Assembly: GCA_000016765.1 (NCBI GenBank)
Contig: CP000699.1
Location: 1,488,001 to 1,552,000 of the forward strand
Origin: Rhizorhabdus wittichii RW1
GTDB taxonomy: Bacteria > Pseudomonadota > Alphaproteobacteria > Sphingomonadales > Sphingomonadaceae
DNA length: 64,000 bases
Direction: 5' to 3'
In this document: one piece after another, positions 18,641 to 27,428 of the stretch
How the letters are laid out: every line of letters starts with the position of its first letter
Numbering within the stretch: position 1 is the first letter of the stretch
Made by a program: the position numbers and the translations under genes
Notes under the pieces: model-generated
The model's database searches: none
What the model was told of the DNA's origin: nothing
What the model saw: only the letters and a program-made list of their open reading frames with translations

Positions 18641-19563
18641 GGCTGCTCGGGCGGCGGCTTCGCCTGCGGCTTGATATAGATGGCGCGCAGCGCCGGCCAG
18701 CGCGCGCGCAGCTCCGCCTCGGCCTCGGCGATCATCGCCTCGACCCGGCCGACCGGCACCTCGTCCTCGAAGTCGACCGCCAGGCCGAGGAAGATCGCCT
18801 GCGGGCCGATATGGACGGTGGTGATCTCGTTGACCCCGGTCACCTCGGGCCGGCGGTCGATCGCCGCGCGCACCGCCGCCTCCAGCGCGGGATCGGCCGG
18901 CTCGCCGATCAGCAGGTCCTTCGCCTCGCGCGCCAGCGCCAGCGCCACGCCGGCAAGCGCGAGACCGATGACGATCGAGGCCACGCCGTCCCAGCGCGCA
19001 TCGCCGGTCAGCAGGCTGAGGGTGATGCCGGCGCCGGCCACGAACAGGCCGAACATCGCCGCCGAATCCTCGAACAGGACGATGAAGCTCGGCGGGTCCT
19101 TCGACTGGCGGACGGCTTCCCACCAGCCATGCTCGCCCTTGGCCGCCCCGAACTCCCTCACCGCGATCCCCCAGCTCGCCCCCTCGAGCAGCAGCGACAG
19201 CGCCAGCACCACATAGTTGACCCACGGCGTCCGGATCGGTTCGGGGTCGAGGACGTGGAGGACGCCCTCGTAGATCGACAGGCCGGCGCCGGTCGAGAAG
19301 ATCAGGATCGCGACGACGAAGCTCCAGAAATAGAGCTCTCGGCCATAGCCGAGCGGGTGACGCTCGTCGGGCGGGCGGACGGATCGCTTCTGGCCGTAGA
19401 GCAGCAGGAGCTGGTTGAGGCTGTCGACGACCGAATGGAAGCCCTCGGTCAGCATCGCCGAGGACCCGGTGATCGCCGCGGCGACGAACTTGGCCACGGC
19501 GATGCCGAGATTGGCGGCCAGGGCGGCAAACAGGATCAGCCGGCTCTCGGGCGGTTCGGTCAT
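18637..19563 (-). CDS. Cation diffusion facilitator family transporter
   Basis: CDF proteins are inner-membrane proton antiporters exporting Zn2+, Co2+, Fe2+ or Cd2+. The 308-residue protein has six hydrophobic segments in residues 8-210 and the TM2 metal-site signature EGFHSVVDSLNQ (His43, Asp47). A second DxxxD-like site lies in TM5 (DARWDGVAS), and the cytosolic C-terminal domain follows (about 215-290). The substrate cannot be deduced. It forms an overlapping pair with cutA. Confidence 0.92.
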   Translation of the reverse strand: MTEPPESRLILFAALAANLGIAVAKFVAAAITGSSAMLTEGFHSVVDSLNQLLLLYGQKRSVRPPDERHPLGYGRELYFWSFVVAILIFSTGAGLSIYEGVLHVLDPEPIRTPWVNYVVLALSLLLEGASWGIAVREFGAAKGEHGWWEAVRQSKDPPSFIVLFEDSAAMFGLFVAGAGITLSLLTGDARWDGVASIVIGLALAGVALALAREAKDLLIGEPADPALEAAVRAAIDRRPEVTGVNEITTVHIGPQAIFLGLAVDFEDEVPVGRVEAMIAEAEAELRARWPALRAIYIKPQAKPPPEQP

Positions 19564-19719
19564 CGGTTCCCTGTCGATTGCGGCCGGCGCGACAATACCC
19601 CCTTTCCCCCGGCGGAACGAGCCACAAGTTTCGTCGGTTCCGCCGGCCGGATTTTCGCCCGGCGATGGATCGTCGAGGTCCCTTCGATCGTTGTGGGGAT
19701 ATCGTCACGGAGGCTCGTC

Positions 19720-20976
19720 ATGTCGCGCAACGACACCCGATCCGACCCTGCCGCCCGCCCCCGCCGAAGGGGCCCCGGCCTGGGACGCCTGCTGACCGCC
19801 TTGCCGCTGCTCGCGGTCGCCTGCTTCACCTTCGGCGGCAGTGCGCCGGCGGGCATGCCGTCGCCCGAAAGCGTCGCCGCGGCGCCCGACCGGATGCCGG
19901 GCCGATGGTCGCTCGGCAGCGCCCGCGACCTGCTCGCCGTCATCGAGGATTCGGCGGAGGAAGGGCTGAATCCGTCCGATTACAATGCCGACGCGCTGCG
20001 CGCCGCGATCGAAGCCAGACGGAAGGGCCCGGCGCTCGATGCGCTCGCCACGGCTTCGGCGCTGCGGATCGCGCACGACTATGCCAATGGCCGGATCGAC
20101 GACAAGGCGGCGCTCGACTGGCATATCGCCCCGCCCGCCGATCCCAATCGCATCGCCGCCGGCCTCGCCGAGGCGCTCGACCGCGACCGGCTCGGCCCAT
20201 GGCTGCGCGGCCTGCTGCCAGACAACGACCAGTATCGCGCGCTTAGGGCCGCCTATGCCGACGCGCGCGGCGACGAGGCGCTGCGCGGCCGGCTCCGCGC
20301 CAATCTCGAACGCTGGCGCTGGATGCCGCGCGACCTCGGCGATCGCTACATCTACGTCAACATCCCCGGCTACCGCCTGTCGGTGATCAACAACGGGATC
20401 GAGGAAGCGAGCTACAACGTCGTGGTCGGCGCCCCCAGGACGCCGACGCCGCAGCTCGAGCTCTATGCCCAGTCGATCGTCGCCAATCCCGGCTGGACGG
20501 TGCCGCACAGCATCGTCAAGGCGGGCGGGACGCGCGGCAAGGGCTTCCGCTGGATCCGCAACCCGGACGGCAGCGTCTCGGCCTGGCAGGCGCCGGGACC
20601 GACCAATGCGCTCGGCCGGATCAAGATCGACATGCCGAACCCGCATGCCATCTACCTGCACGACACGCCCAACCGCGCGGTCTTCGCGCGCGAGAACCGC
20701 GCGCTCAGCCATGGCTGCATCCGGGTCGAGAATATCGAGGAACTGGCCGCGATGCTCCAGGGCGGCGACGGCCTCGACGCGGCGCTCGCCGATCCGGGCA
20801 AGACGAAGGTCTTCCAGCTCGAACGGAGCGTGCCGGTCTACCTCGTCTACTTCACCGCGCAGGCCGATCCCGACGGCACCGTCCGCCCGCTCGGCGATCC
20901 CTATGGCCGCGACAAGGCACTGCTCGCGAAGCTGGGCGCGGCGATGGAAGGGAAGCTCCAGGTCGCGGGCCGCTGA
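19720..20976 (+). CDS. L,D-transpeptidase with scaffold domain (YcbB-like)
   Basis: This enzyme makes 3-3 crosslinks in, or attaches proteins to, periplasmic peptidoglycan. The ATG at 19720 has GGAGG about 8 bp upstream and gives 418 residues; the long open frame before it is shadow. After a signal/anchor helix (about 24-42) comes an alpha-helical scaffold region with LNPSDYNADALRAAIE. A YkuD catalytic domain (about 205-345) follows, ending in SHGCIRVEN with His331 and nucleophile Cys333. It is one of three cell-wall genes in a row. Confidence 0.92.
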   Translation: MSRNDTRSDPAARPRRRGPGLGRLLTALPLLAVACFTFGGSAPAGMPSPESVAAAPDRMPGRWSLGSARDLLAVIEDSAEEGLNPSDYNADALRAAIEARRKGPALDALATASALRIAHDYANGRIDDKAALDWHIAPPADPNRIAAGLAEALDRDRLGPWLRGLLPDNDQYRALRAAYADARGDEALRGRLRANLERWRWMPRDLGDRYIYVNIPGYRLSVINNGIEEASYNVVVGAPRTPTPQLELYAQSIVANPGWTVPHSIVKAGGTRGKGFRWIRNPDGSVSAWQAPGPTNALGRIKIDMPNPHAIYLHDTPNRAVFARENRALSHGCIRVENIEELAAMLQGGDGLDAALADPGKTKVFQLERSVPVYLVYFTAQADPDGTVRPLGDPYGRDKALLAKLGAAMEGKLQVAGR

Positions 20977-21128
20977 CGGCCCGACCGCCGGCGGCGCAGC
21001 GATGAACCGTGCAAAGTCCACGGCCGATGCGCCGCGCGGCCGGAACAAATGCCCAGTCCGCCCATGAAATGTCGGGCCGGCTCTGCTAAATAACGGACAT
21101 AGTTCAGTATATAGAGCGGGTCGGGCAT

Positions 21129-21767
21129 TTGCGGAATATCATCGACACGCCGGTGAACCGGCGCGGATTACTGGGTGCAGGGATTTTCGGCGGACTGGCA
21201 CTGGCGGCGGGCGGGACTTCGGTCGCGGCCCCGCTCATCCCCGCGCCGCGGCTCCGGCCCGAGGTCCGGTCCCGCGCGCTCGCGGCGATGAGCCGGCATA
21301 TCGACCGGATCAAGGTGCGCGACCTGATCGGCATCTGCGATTTCGACGATCCCTCCTCGGCGCCGCGCTTCCATCTGCTCGACGTCGCCTCGGGCCGGAT
21401 CGACAGCCTGCTCGTCGCCCATGGCCGCGGCTCCGATCCGTCGCACACCGGCTGGCTCCAGAAATTCTCCAACGCGCCGGGCTCGGCCGCCTCGTCAAGC
21501 GGCGCCTTCGTCACCGCCGAAGAATATTACGGCAATCACGGCCGCTCGCGCCGGATCGACGGGCTCGACCCCACCAACAGCAACGCCCGCGCCCGCGCGG
21601 TGGTGGTCCACGGCGCCTGGTATGCCGAGCGGCAGATGATCGCGCAGCACGGCAAGCTCGGCCGTTCGGAGGGGTGTTTCGCCTTCGGGGAAAGCGACCT
21701 GGCGCAGGTCATGGCGCGGCTCGGGCCGGGGCGCCTGATCTATGCCGACAAGCTCGACCGTGCCTAA
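21129..21767 (+). CDS. Murein L,D-transpeptidase catalytic-domain family protein (YkuD_2)
   Basis: This protein of 212 residues has a Tat-like N-terminus (NRRGLLGAGIFGGLALAAGG) and a YkuD_2-type catalytic region. Conserved HGAWYAE and HGKLGRSEGCFAF place the presumed nucleophile Cys in the GRSxGC motif. The start is a TTG at 21129; the frame upstream has no ATG before a stop at 21087, so TTG, or a later GTG, must be used. It lies 152 bp after the first L,D-transpeptidase and before a D,D-carboxypeptidase. Confidence 0.82.
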   Translation: MRNIIDTPVNRRGLLGAGIFGGLALAAGGTSVAAPLIPAPRLRPEVRSRALAAMSRHIDRIKVRDLIGICDFDDPSSAPRFHLLDVASGRIDSLLVAHGRGSDPSHTGWLQKFSNAPGSAASSSGAFVTAEEYYGNHGRSRRIDGLDPTNSNARARAVVVHGAWYAERQMIAQHGKLGRSEGCFAFGESDLAQVMARLGPGRLIYADKLDRA

Positions 21768-21869
21768 AATGAGTCGAAGCGCATGAACAGCCGCTTCGGG
21801 ACGGCTGTCGCGATTCCGGAAAATGCTTTAGATTCAATCCTGTCTGGTCGATAAAGAGGGGACTGGATA

Positions 21870-22850
21870 GTGACTGGATCCGCGTTCGCACGATGGCTCG
21901 CCTGCCTGGCGCTGGCCCTGCCCATGTCCGTGATGCCGCTGCCTTGGGCGGTTTCCACGACGGCGCCGGCCGAGGCCGCCAGCCCGCTCGGCGCCCCGCG
22001 CTTCTCCGCGGTGCTGATGGACGCCGACACCAACGAGATCCTCTACGCCGAGCAGCCGACCGCGATCCGCCATCCGGCGTCGATCACCAAGGTCATGACG
22101 CTCTACCTGGTGTTCGACGCGCTCGACGCCGGCCGCCTGAAGCTCGACGACCGGGTGGTGATGTCGCCGCTCGCGGCCAGCCAGCGGCCCTCCAAGCTCG
22201 GCCTCGGCATCGGCCAGTCGCTGTCGGTGGCCGATGCGATCAGCGTCGTCGCGGTCAAGTCGGCCAATGACGTCGCGGTGGCGCTGGCCGAGAAGATCGG
22301 CGGCACCGAAGCCAATTTCGCGCGGATGATGACGGCCAAGGCCCGCCAGCTCGGCATGCGCCAGACCGTCTTCGCCAACGCCAGCGGCCTGCCCAATCCC
22401 GGCCATTTCACCTCCGCGCAGGACATCGCCATCCTGTCGGCGGCGATGATCCGCAACCATCCGGCCCGCTATCATTGCTTCTCGGAGCAGAGCTTCAGCT
22501 ACGGCAAGCTGCGGATGGCGAACCACAACAAGCTGCTGGGCAACGTCCCCGGCGTCGACGGCATCAAGACCGGCTTCACCAACGACAGCGGCTTCACCCT
22601 CACCGCCTCGGCGGTCCGCAACGGCCATCGCCTGATCGCGGTGGTGCTCGGCTCGCCGTCGGGCTGGCAGCGCGACCGCGACATCACCTCGCTGCTCAAC
22701 GCCGGCTTCACCGCGCTCGAGATCCGCGGCGCCGGCCGGTCGGAGGACATGGCCGCGCTGCTCTCCAGCTCGGGCTTCGCGCTCAACCGCAGCCTGCGCC
22801 CGCTGCCGCAGATCGCTGCGCTGCAGGTCGAGGAAGGCGACACCGAATAG
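21870..22850 (+). CDS. D-alanyl-D-alanine carboxypeptidase, DacA/PBP5-like
   Basis: This serine peptidase trims pentapeptide stems, producing the tetrapeptides that L,D-transpeptidases use as donors. The 326-residue protein starts with GTG and has a signal peptide (cleavage near AEA-AS, residue 36). The three penicillin-binding motifs are SITK (71-74), SAN (131-133) and KTG (233-235). The C-terminal PBP5-type beta domain is short or absent. The context next to two L,D-transpeptidases supports a peptidoglycan-remodelling role. Confidence 0.93.
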   Translation: MTGSAFARWLACLALALPMSVMPLPWAVSTTAPAEAASPLGAPRFSAVLMDADTNEILYAEQPTAIRHPASITKVMTLYLVFDALDAGRLKLDDRVVMSPLAASQRPSKLGLGIGQSLSVADAISVVAVKSANDVAVALAEKIGGTEANFARMMTAKARQLGMRQTVFANASGLPNPGHFTSAQDIAILSAAMIRNHPARYHCFSEQSFSYGKLRMANHNKLLGNVPGVDGIKTGFTNDSGFTLTASAVRNGHRLIAVVLGSPSGWQRDRDITSLLNAGFTALEIRGAGRSEDMAALLSSSGFALNRSLRPLPQIAALQVEEGDTE

Positions 22851-22918
22851 GCCGCAAGTCCCTCCACACAAGAGAGGGCACGCTCCGACCGATCGGGGCG
22901 ATATCGGGCGGGTAGCAT

Positions 22919-22945
22919 GGACGGGCCATCGCGCCCGTCCTTTTT
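22919..22945 (+). terminator. Rho-independent terminator after the carboxypeptidase gene
   Basis: GGACGGGC and GCCCGTCC pair perfectly around a 6-base loop, directly followed by TTTTT. It ends the plus-strand cell-wall gene block, just before the convergent small secreted-protein gene. Confidence 0.85.
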
Positions 22946-22955
22946 CGTGAAGCCG

Positions 22956-23177
22956 TTATTGCAGGATGAACCGGCGGCTCGGCGTCGAACTCGGCGTGGC
23001 GGGGCGGAGCAGGTCGTCCAGCCGCTTCTGGAGATGGACGAGCAGGTCGCGCCCCGGCTGCGCCACCTTGCCGGCCGGCTTCGGCCGCTGCGACAGCTCG
23101 CAGGCGATCGCCTGATCGCCGCATAGAACGACGACCATGGCCAGCCCGGCCAGAACCGACAGTCTTCCCCAGCCCAA
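22956..23177 (-). CDS. Small secreted protein, TTG start
   Basis: A 73-residue frame begins at TTG (23177), 5 bp after a strong ribosome site (AGGGAGG); no ATG is available nearby. It has a hydrophobic signal segment (LSVLAGLAMVVVLCGDQAIA) with predicted cleavage before a CELSQRP sequence, then a basic region (HLQKRLDDLLRP) and a Ser/Thr/Pro C-terminus. I recognise no family. It lies 131 bp downstream of lpdA on the same strand. Confidence 0.5.
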   Translation of the reverse strand: MGWGRLSVLAGLAMVVVLCGDQAIACELSQRPKPAGKVAQPGRDLLVHLQKRLDDLLRPATPSSTPSRRFILQ

Positions 23178-23308
23178 GGCAGCCTCCCTGATGACGCCCG
23201 CGCGGGCGCGAGTTCCATGCCGCGCGAGCATTTCAGGCAAGCAATGATCGGCCAACCGCCGGCCGGCGTCGACAAACGACATGGGCGATGGCGGCTGGCG
23301 TGTCGGCG

Positions 23309-24706
23309 TCAGATATGGAGCGGCCGTCCATAGGCGGCGAGGACGCTCTCGTGCATCGCCTCGCTGATCGTCGGGTGCGGGAAGACGGTGCCCATCAGCT
23401 CGGCCTCGGTGGTCTCCAGCGTCTTGCCGATGGTGTAGCCCTGGATCATCTCGGTGACCTCGGCGCCGACCATGTGCGCGCCGAGCAGTTCGCCGGTCGC
23501 CTCGTCGAACACGGTCTTCACGAAGCCCTCGGGCTCGCCCAGCGCGATCGCCTTGCCGTTGCCGATGAAGGGGAATTTGCCGACCTTGACCGTGTAGCCG
23601 GCCTCCTTCGCCTTCGCCTCGGTCAGGCCGACCGACGCCACCTGCGGGCGGCAATAGGTGCAGCCAGGGATGTTGCGCTTGTCCATCGCATGCGGGTGCT
23701 CGCCGGCGATATGCTCGGCCGCGATCACCGCCTCGTGCATCGCCTTGTGCGCCAGCCAGGGACCGTCGGTCACGTCGCCGATCGCGTAGATGCCGGGCAC
23801 GTTGGTCCGGCAATATTCGTCGGTCTTGATGTGATAGCGCTTGTCGGGCTCGACCCCGACCTCCTCCAGCCCGATATTCTCGACATTGGGGACGATGCCG
23901 ACCGCGACGATGACGTGGCTGTACTCCTCGGTGGTGACCTTGCCGTCCTTGTCCTTGATCTCGGCGGTCACGCCCTTGGCCGAGGGGGTGAGCTTCTGCA
24001 CGCCGGTCGACGGGCGGATCTTCATCCCCTGCTTGGCGAGGGCCTTGGTCATGAAGGCGCTCACCTCCTCGTCCTCCACCGGCAGGATGCGGTCGAGCAT
24101 CTCGACCACCGTCACCTCGGCGCCGAAGTCGCCGTAGAAGCTCGCGAACTCCAGCCCGATCGCGCCCGATCCGATCACCAGCAGCTTGGTCGGCATCTCC
24201 TTGGGCGTCATCGCGTGGCGATAGGTCCAGATCCGCTCGCCGTCCGCCTTGGCGAAGGGCAGGTCGCGGGCGCGGGCGCCGGTGGCGATGATGATGTTCT
24301 TCGCCGACAGCTCAGTCGCCTGCCCGTCCCTGGTGACCGTCAGCTTGCCCTTGTCGGTCAGCTTGCCGTCGCCGAAATGGACCGCGATCTTGTGCTTCTT
24401 CATCAGGCCGGTGACGCCCTGGTTGAGCTGCTTGGCGACGCCGCGCGAACGCTGCACCACGTTTGCCAGCTCGAAGCCCGGCTTCACCGCCGACAGCCCG
24501 AACGCCTCGGCATGCTTCATATGATGGTAGATCTCGGCCGAGCGCAGCAGCGCCTTGGTCGGGATGCAGCCCCAGTTGAGGCAGATGCCGCCGAGCAGCT
24601 CGCGCTCGACGATCGCGGTCTTGAGGCCGAGCTGCGCCGCCCGGATCGCCGCGACATAGCCGCCGGGGCCCGAGCCGAGGACGATGAGATCGTAGGTTTC
24701 CGCCAC
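23309..24706 (-). CDS. lpdA: Dihydrolipoyl dehydrogenase (E3)
   Basis: E3 reoxidises dihydrolipoamide of 2-oxoacid dehydrogenase complexes with NAD+. The 465-residue flavoprotein has the FAD motif GSGPGGYVAA (11-20), the redox disulfide GGICLNWGCIP (Cys42, Cys47), the NAD motif GSGAIGLEFASF and the C-terminal FPHPTISEAMHE dimer/catalytic His-Glu segment. It follows aceF and a thioesterase on the same strand, so it probably serves pyruvate dehydrogenase. Confidence 0.96.
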   Translation of the reverse strand: MAETYDLIVLGSGPGGYVAAIRAAQLGLKTAIVERELLGGICLNWGCIPTKALLRSAEIYHHMKHAEAFGLSAVKPGFELANVVQRSRGVAKQLNQGVTGLMKKHKIAVHFGDGKLTDKGKLTVTRDGQATELSAKNIIIATGARARDLPFAKADGERIWTYRHAMTPKEMPTKLLVIGSGAIGLEFASFYGDFGAEVTVVEMLDRILPVEDEEVSAFMTKALAKQGMKIRPSTGVQKLTPSAKGVTAEIKDKDGKVTTEEYSHVIVAVGIVPNVENIGLEEVGVEPDKRYHIKTDEYCRTNVPGIYAIGDVTDGPWLAHKAMHEAVIAAEHIAGEHPHAMDKRNIPGCTYCRPQVASVGLTEAKAKEAGYTVKVGKFPFIGNGKAIALGEPEGFVKTVFDEATGELLGAHMVGAEVTEMIQGYTIGKTLETTEAELMGTVFPHPTISEAMHESVLAAYGRPLHI

Positions 24707-24721
24707 TGCCTGCTCCTGTAT

Positions 24722-25111
24722 CTATCCGTCGACGGCGCGGGGCCGTCCCTGTTCGTCTATCGCGACGAAGGTGATCGTCGCCTGGGTGACCCGTTCATTC
24801 TCGCTGCCGTCGCGCGCCTGGCGCCAGGCCGCGACCTCGATCTTCATCGAGGTGCGCCCCACCGACCGGAGATCGGCATAGACCGACACGATGTCGCCGA
24901 CCTTGACCGGGCGATGGAAGATCATGCCGTCGATCGCGATCGTCGCCGCGCGGCCCTTGCTGTGCTTCGACGCCACCGTGCCGGCGGCAAGGTCCATCAT
25001 GCTGACCAGCCAGCCGCCGAAGATGTCGCCATTGGCATTGGTGTCCGCCGGCATGGCGACCACGCGTATCGCGGGGTCGCCTGCCGGCGGCAGCTCCATG
25101 CCTGCGGCCAT
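24722..25111 (-). CDS. Acyl-CoA thioesterase, YciA-like hotdog fold
   Basis: This enzyme hydrolyses acyl-CoA to free acid and CoA. The 129-residue hotdog protein has the family signature PADTNANGDIFGGWLVSMMDLAAG, with the conserved Asn and Asp, then HRPVKVGDIVSVYADL. Its ATG overlaps the aceF stop by one base (TGATG), and lpdA begins 15 bp after its stop. It therefore lies between the E2 and E3 genes of pyruvate dehydrogenase and is likely co-expressed. Its substrate is not evident. Confidence 0.9.
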   Translation of the reverse strand: MAAGMELPPAGDPAIRVVAMPADTNANGDIFGGWLVSMMDLAAGTVASKHSKGRAATIAIDGMIFHRPVKVGDIVSVYADLRSVGRTSMKIEVAAWRQARDGSENERVTQATITFVAIDEQGRPRAVDG

Positions 25112-26442
25112 CAAGCCAGCAGGCCGAGCGGGTTTTCGACCAGCCGCTTGAACGCCTGCATCAGCTGCGCGCCGACCGCGCCGTCGATGGCGCGATGGTC
25201 GAAGCTGCCGGTGGCCGACATGACCGTCGCCGTCGCCAGCGCATCGTCGACCACATAGGGCCGCTTCTCGCCCGCGCCGACCGCCATGATCATCGCCTGG
25301 GGCGGGTTGATCACCGCGGTGAACTGCTTGATCCCGAACATCCCCATGTTCGAGATCGACGCCGTGCCGCCCTGATATTCGTGCGGCTGGAGCTTGCCCT
25401 CCTTGGCGCGCTGGGCGAGGTCCTTCGCCTCGGTCGCGATCGCGCCGACGCTCTTGGTGTCGGCGCCCTTGATGATCGGGGTGATCAGGCCGCCCGGGAT
25501 CGCCACCGCCACCGAGATGTCGGCGCGCTTGTACTGGATCAGCGTGTCGCCGGCGAAGGAGACGTTGCAATCGGGCACGTCCATCAGCGCGGCCGCGAGC
25601 GCCTTGATCAGCAGGTCGTTGACCGACAGCTTGACGCCGCGCGCCTCCAGCGACGCGTTGAGCTCGCCGCGCAGCTTGAGCAGCGGATCGAGCCGGATGT
25701 CGACCGTCAGGAAGATGTGCGGGCTCTGCTGCATCGATTCGGTCAGCCGCCGCGCGATCACCTTGCGCATGTTCGACAGCTTGACGACCTCGTGCGGGAT
25801 CTCGTCCGGACCGGCCGGCGCCGGCGCGGCGGCGGGCTTGGGCGCCGCGGCGGGAGCGGCGGTCGGCGCGGGAGCCGCGGCAGCGGCAGCGGCAGGCGCC
25901 TGGGCCGGAGCGGCGGCGGCCTTCGGGGCGCCGTCGAGATCGGCCTTCACCACCCGGCCGCCAGGGCCGGTGCCGCTGACCTGGGCCAGGTCGACGCCCT
26001 GCGCCTGGGCGAGCCGGCGCGCGAGCGGGCTCGCCTTCACCCGGTCGCCCGAGGCGGCCGGTGCCGCGGCGGGCGCGGCCGGCCTGGCGGGCGCCTCGGC
26101 CTTGGGAGCCGGCGCTTCGGCCTTCGGCGCGGGAGCGGGCTTCGGTTCCGGCTTGGGCGCGGCCTCGACCTTCGGGGCGGCCTTGGGCGCCGCATCCTCG
26201 TCCTCGCCCTGGATCAGCGCGATCACCGAACCGACCTTGACGCCCTCGGTGCCCTCGCCGACGACGAGCTTGGCGATCGTGCCTTCGTCGACGGCTTCGA
26301 ACTCCATCGTCGCCTTGTCGGTCTCGATCTCGGCGAGGAGATCGCCGGACTTGACCGCATCCCCTTCCTTGACGAGCCATTTGGCGAGAGTACCTTCCTC
26401 CATCGTCGGAGAAAGGGCGGGCATCTTCAACTCGATCGGCAT
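25111..26442 (-). CDS. aceF: Pyruvate dehydrogenase complex E2 (dihydrolipoamide acetyltransferase)
   Basis: E2 transfers acetyl groups to CoA and forms the complex core. Start [17 protein letters not shown] gives 443 residues. One lipoyl domain (1-77) carries the lipoylated Lys43 in [10 protein letters not shown]. An Ala/Pro linker follows, then the peripheral-subunit-binding domain ([15 protein letters not shown]), a second long Ala-rich linker and the catalytic domain ending in [12 protein letters not shown] (active His). SPTMEEG is typical of the alphaproteobacterial/mitochondrial-type E2. The E1 genes are not in the window. Confidence 0.96.
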   Translation of the reverse strand: MPIELKMPALSPTMEEGTLAKWLVKEGDAVKSGDLLAEIETDKATMEFEAVDEGTIAKLVVGEGTEGVKVGSVIALIQGEDEDAAPKAAPKVEAAPKPEPKPAPAPKAEAPAPKAEAPARPAAPAAAPAASGDRVKASPLARRLAQAQGVDLAQVSGTGPGGRVVKADLDGAPKAAAAPAQAPAAAAAAAPAPTAAPAAAPKPAAAPAPAGPDEIPHEVVKLSNMRKVIARRLTESMQQSPHIFLTVDIRLDPLLKLRGELNASLEARGVKLSVNDLLIKALAAALMDVPDCNVSFAGDTLIQYKRADISVAVAIPGGLITPIIKGADTKSVGAIATEAKDLAQRAKEGKLQPHEYQGGTASISNMGMFGIKQFTAVINPPQAMIMAVGAGEKRPYVVDDALATATVMSATGSFDHRAIDGAVGAQLMQAFKRLVENPLGLLA

Positions 26443-26577
26443 ATTATATCCCCTGAAGAGGGTTTGGGGTCGATGCCGGCCCCTCATCCGCGCTCAGGAT
26501 GACAAGGTCAAGGCCGGGATAGCCAGAAAGCACGCCTGAGGAACCGGACCGGTTCGAAGCAAGGGGAATAAGCCAAA

Positions 26578-27033
26578 GTGCGTACCTATATGGTTGTCAT
26601 CGACGACAATGAGGCCGCGCGCGCCGCCCTGCGCTTCGCCGCCCGGCGCGCCATCAAGACCGGCGGGTCGGTCGAGATCCTGGCGCTGGTGCCGCAGCAG
26701 GAGTTCGTCCAGTGGGGGGCGGTCCAGGCCACCTTCGAGGAGGAGGCCCGGCTGCGCGCCGAAGCGATGGTCGCCCAGGCGGCGAGCGCGCTGATCGAGG
26801 ATACCGGCGTCATGCCGTCGATCACGGTGCGCCAGGGCGATCCCGTCGCGGTGGTCCGCGAATTGCTGGCCGAACAGCCGCACGTCGCGGCCCTGGTCCT
26901 GGGCGCGGCGGCGAGCGGCAATCCCGGCAAGCTGGTCAGCCACTTCGCCGGCACCGACGCGGGCCAGCTCCCCTGCCCGCTGATGATCGTCCCCGGCTCG
27001 CTCGACGACGAGGCGATCGACCGGCTGAGCTGA
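26578..27033 (+). CDS. Universal stress protein (UspA family)
   Basis: This is a single Usp domain of 151 residues from a GTG start, beginning RTYMVVIDDNEAARAAL. The nucleotide-binding loop is a variant of G-2X-G-9X-G(S/T): LVLGAAASGNPGKLVSHFAG, so ATP binding is uncertain. Family members are cytosolic stress-survival proteins. It is divergent from aceF with 135 bp between; no clear operator is visible. Confidence 0.9.
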   Translation: MRTYMVVIDDNEAARAALRFAARRAIKTGGSVEILALVPQQEFVQWGAVQATFEEEARLRAEAMVAQAASALIEDTGVMPSITVRQGDPVAVVRELLAEQPHVAALVLGAAASGNPGKLVSHFAGTDAGQLPCPLMIVPGSLDDEAIDRLS

Positions 27034-27056
27034 GACGCACCGCATCCGCAGCCGCG

Positions 27057-27428
27057 CTACGCGCCGCCTTCGCGCGAGCCCTCAGGATCGAGACGCCTTT
27101 TCTCGTCCCGGCACATTCTGCCGATTTCATCCAGTCTGGCCGTGGCGGCAGACCATATGATCCCGGTATCGATTTCGTCATAGGCGTGGCTGACGATGTT
27201 GCGCAGCCCAACCATTTGCCGCCATGGCAGGTTCGGATGCCTCTCCTGCAGATCGGGCGGCAATCGCTTGCAATGCTCGCCGATCATCGCCAGCCGATAG
27301 GCGGTGGCATCTACCGCGTCTCGATCCTCTGCGAAGCTGCGCCTATCGTGCTTGCCGACAGTTTCCCGCGCACGTGCGACGAGAAGCTCGATCGTCTCCA
27401 GCTCATGGGCCAGCTTGCGATCGTCCAT
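27057..27428 (-). CDS. hepT: HepT-like RNase toxin (DUF86)
   Basis: HepT proteins are HEPN-family RNases neutralised by AMPylation from a partner nucleotidyltransferase. The 123-residue helical protein carries the active motif RNIVSHAY, fitting the RX4HXY consensus. The ATG overlaps the stop of the upstream MntA-like gene (TGATG). The last residues (EKRRLDPEGSREGGA) are charged and dispensable-looking. The two genes are lower in GC than the flanks, consistent with lateral gain. Confidence 0.88.
   Translation of the reverse strand: MDDRKLAHELETIELLVARARETVGKHDRRSFAEDRDAVDATAYRLAMIGEHCKRLPPDLQERHPNLPWRQMVGLRNIVSHAYDEIDTGIIWSAATARLDEIGRMCRDEKRRLDPEGSREGGA

Noticed and set aside
18637-19708. Apparent 459-residue fusion ending in CutA
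   Set aside because: The upstream part is the CDF gene read in the wrong frame; CutA starts at the ATG at 18640 within the ATGA overlap.
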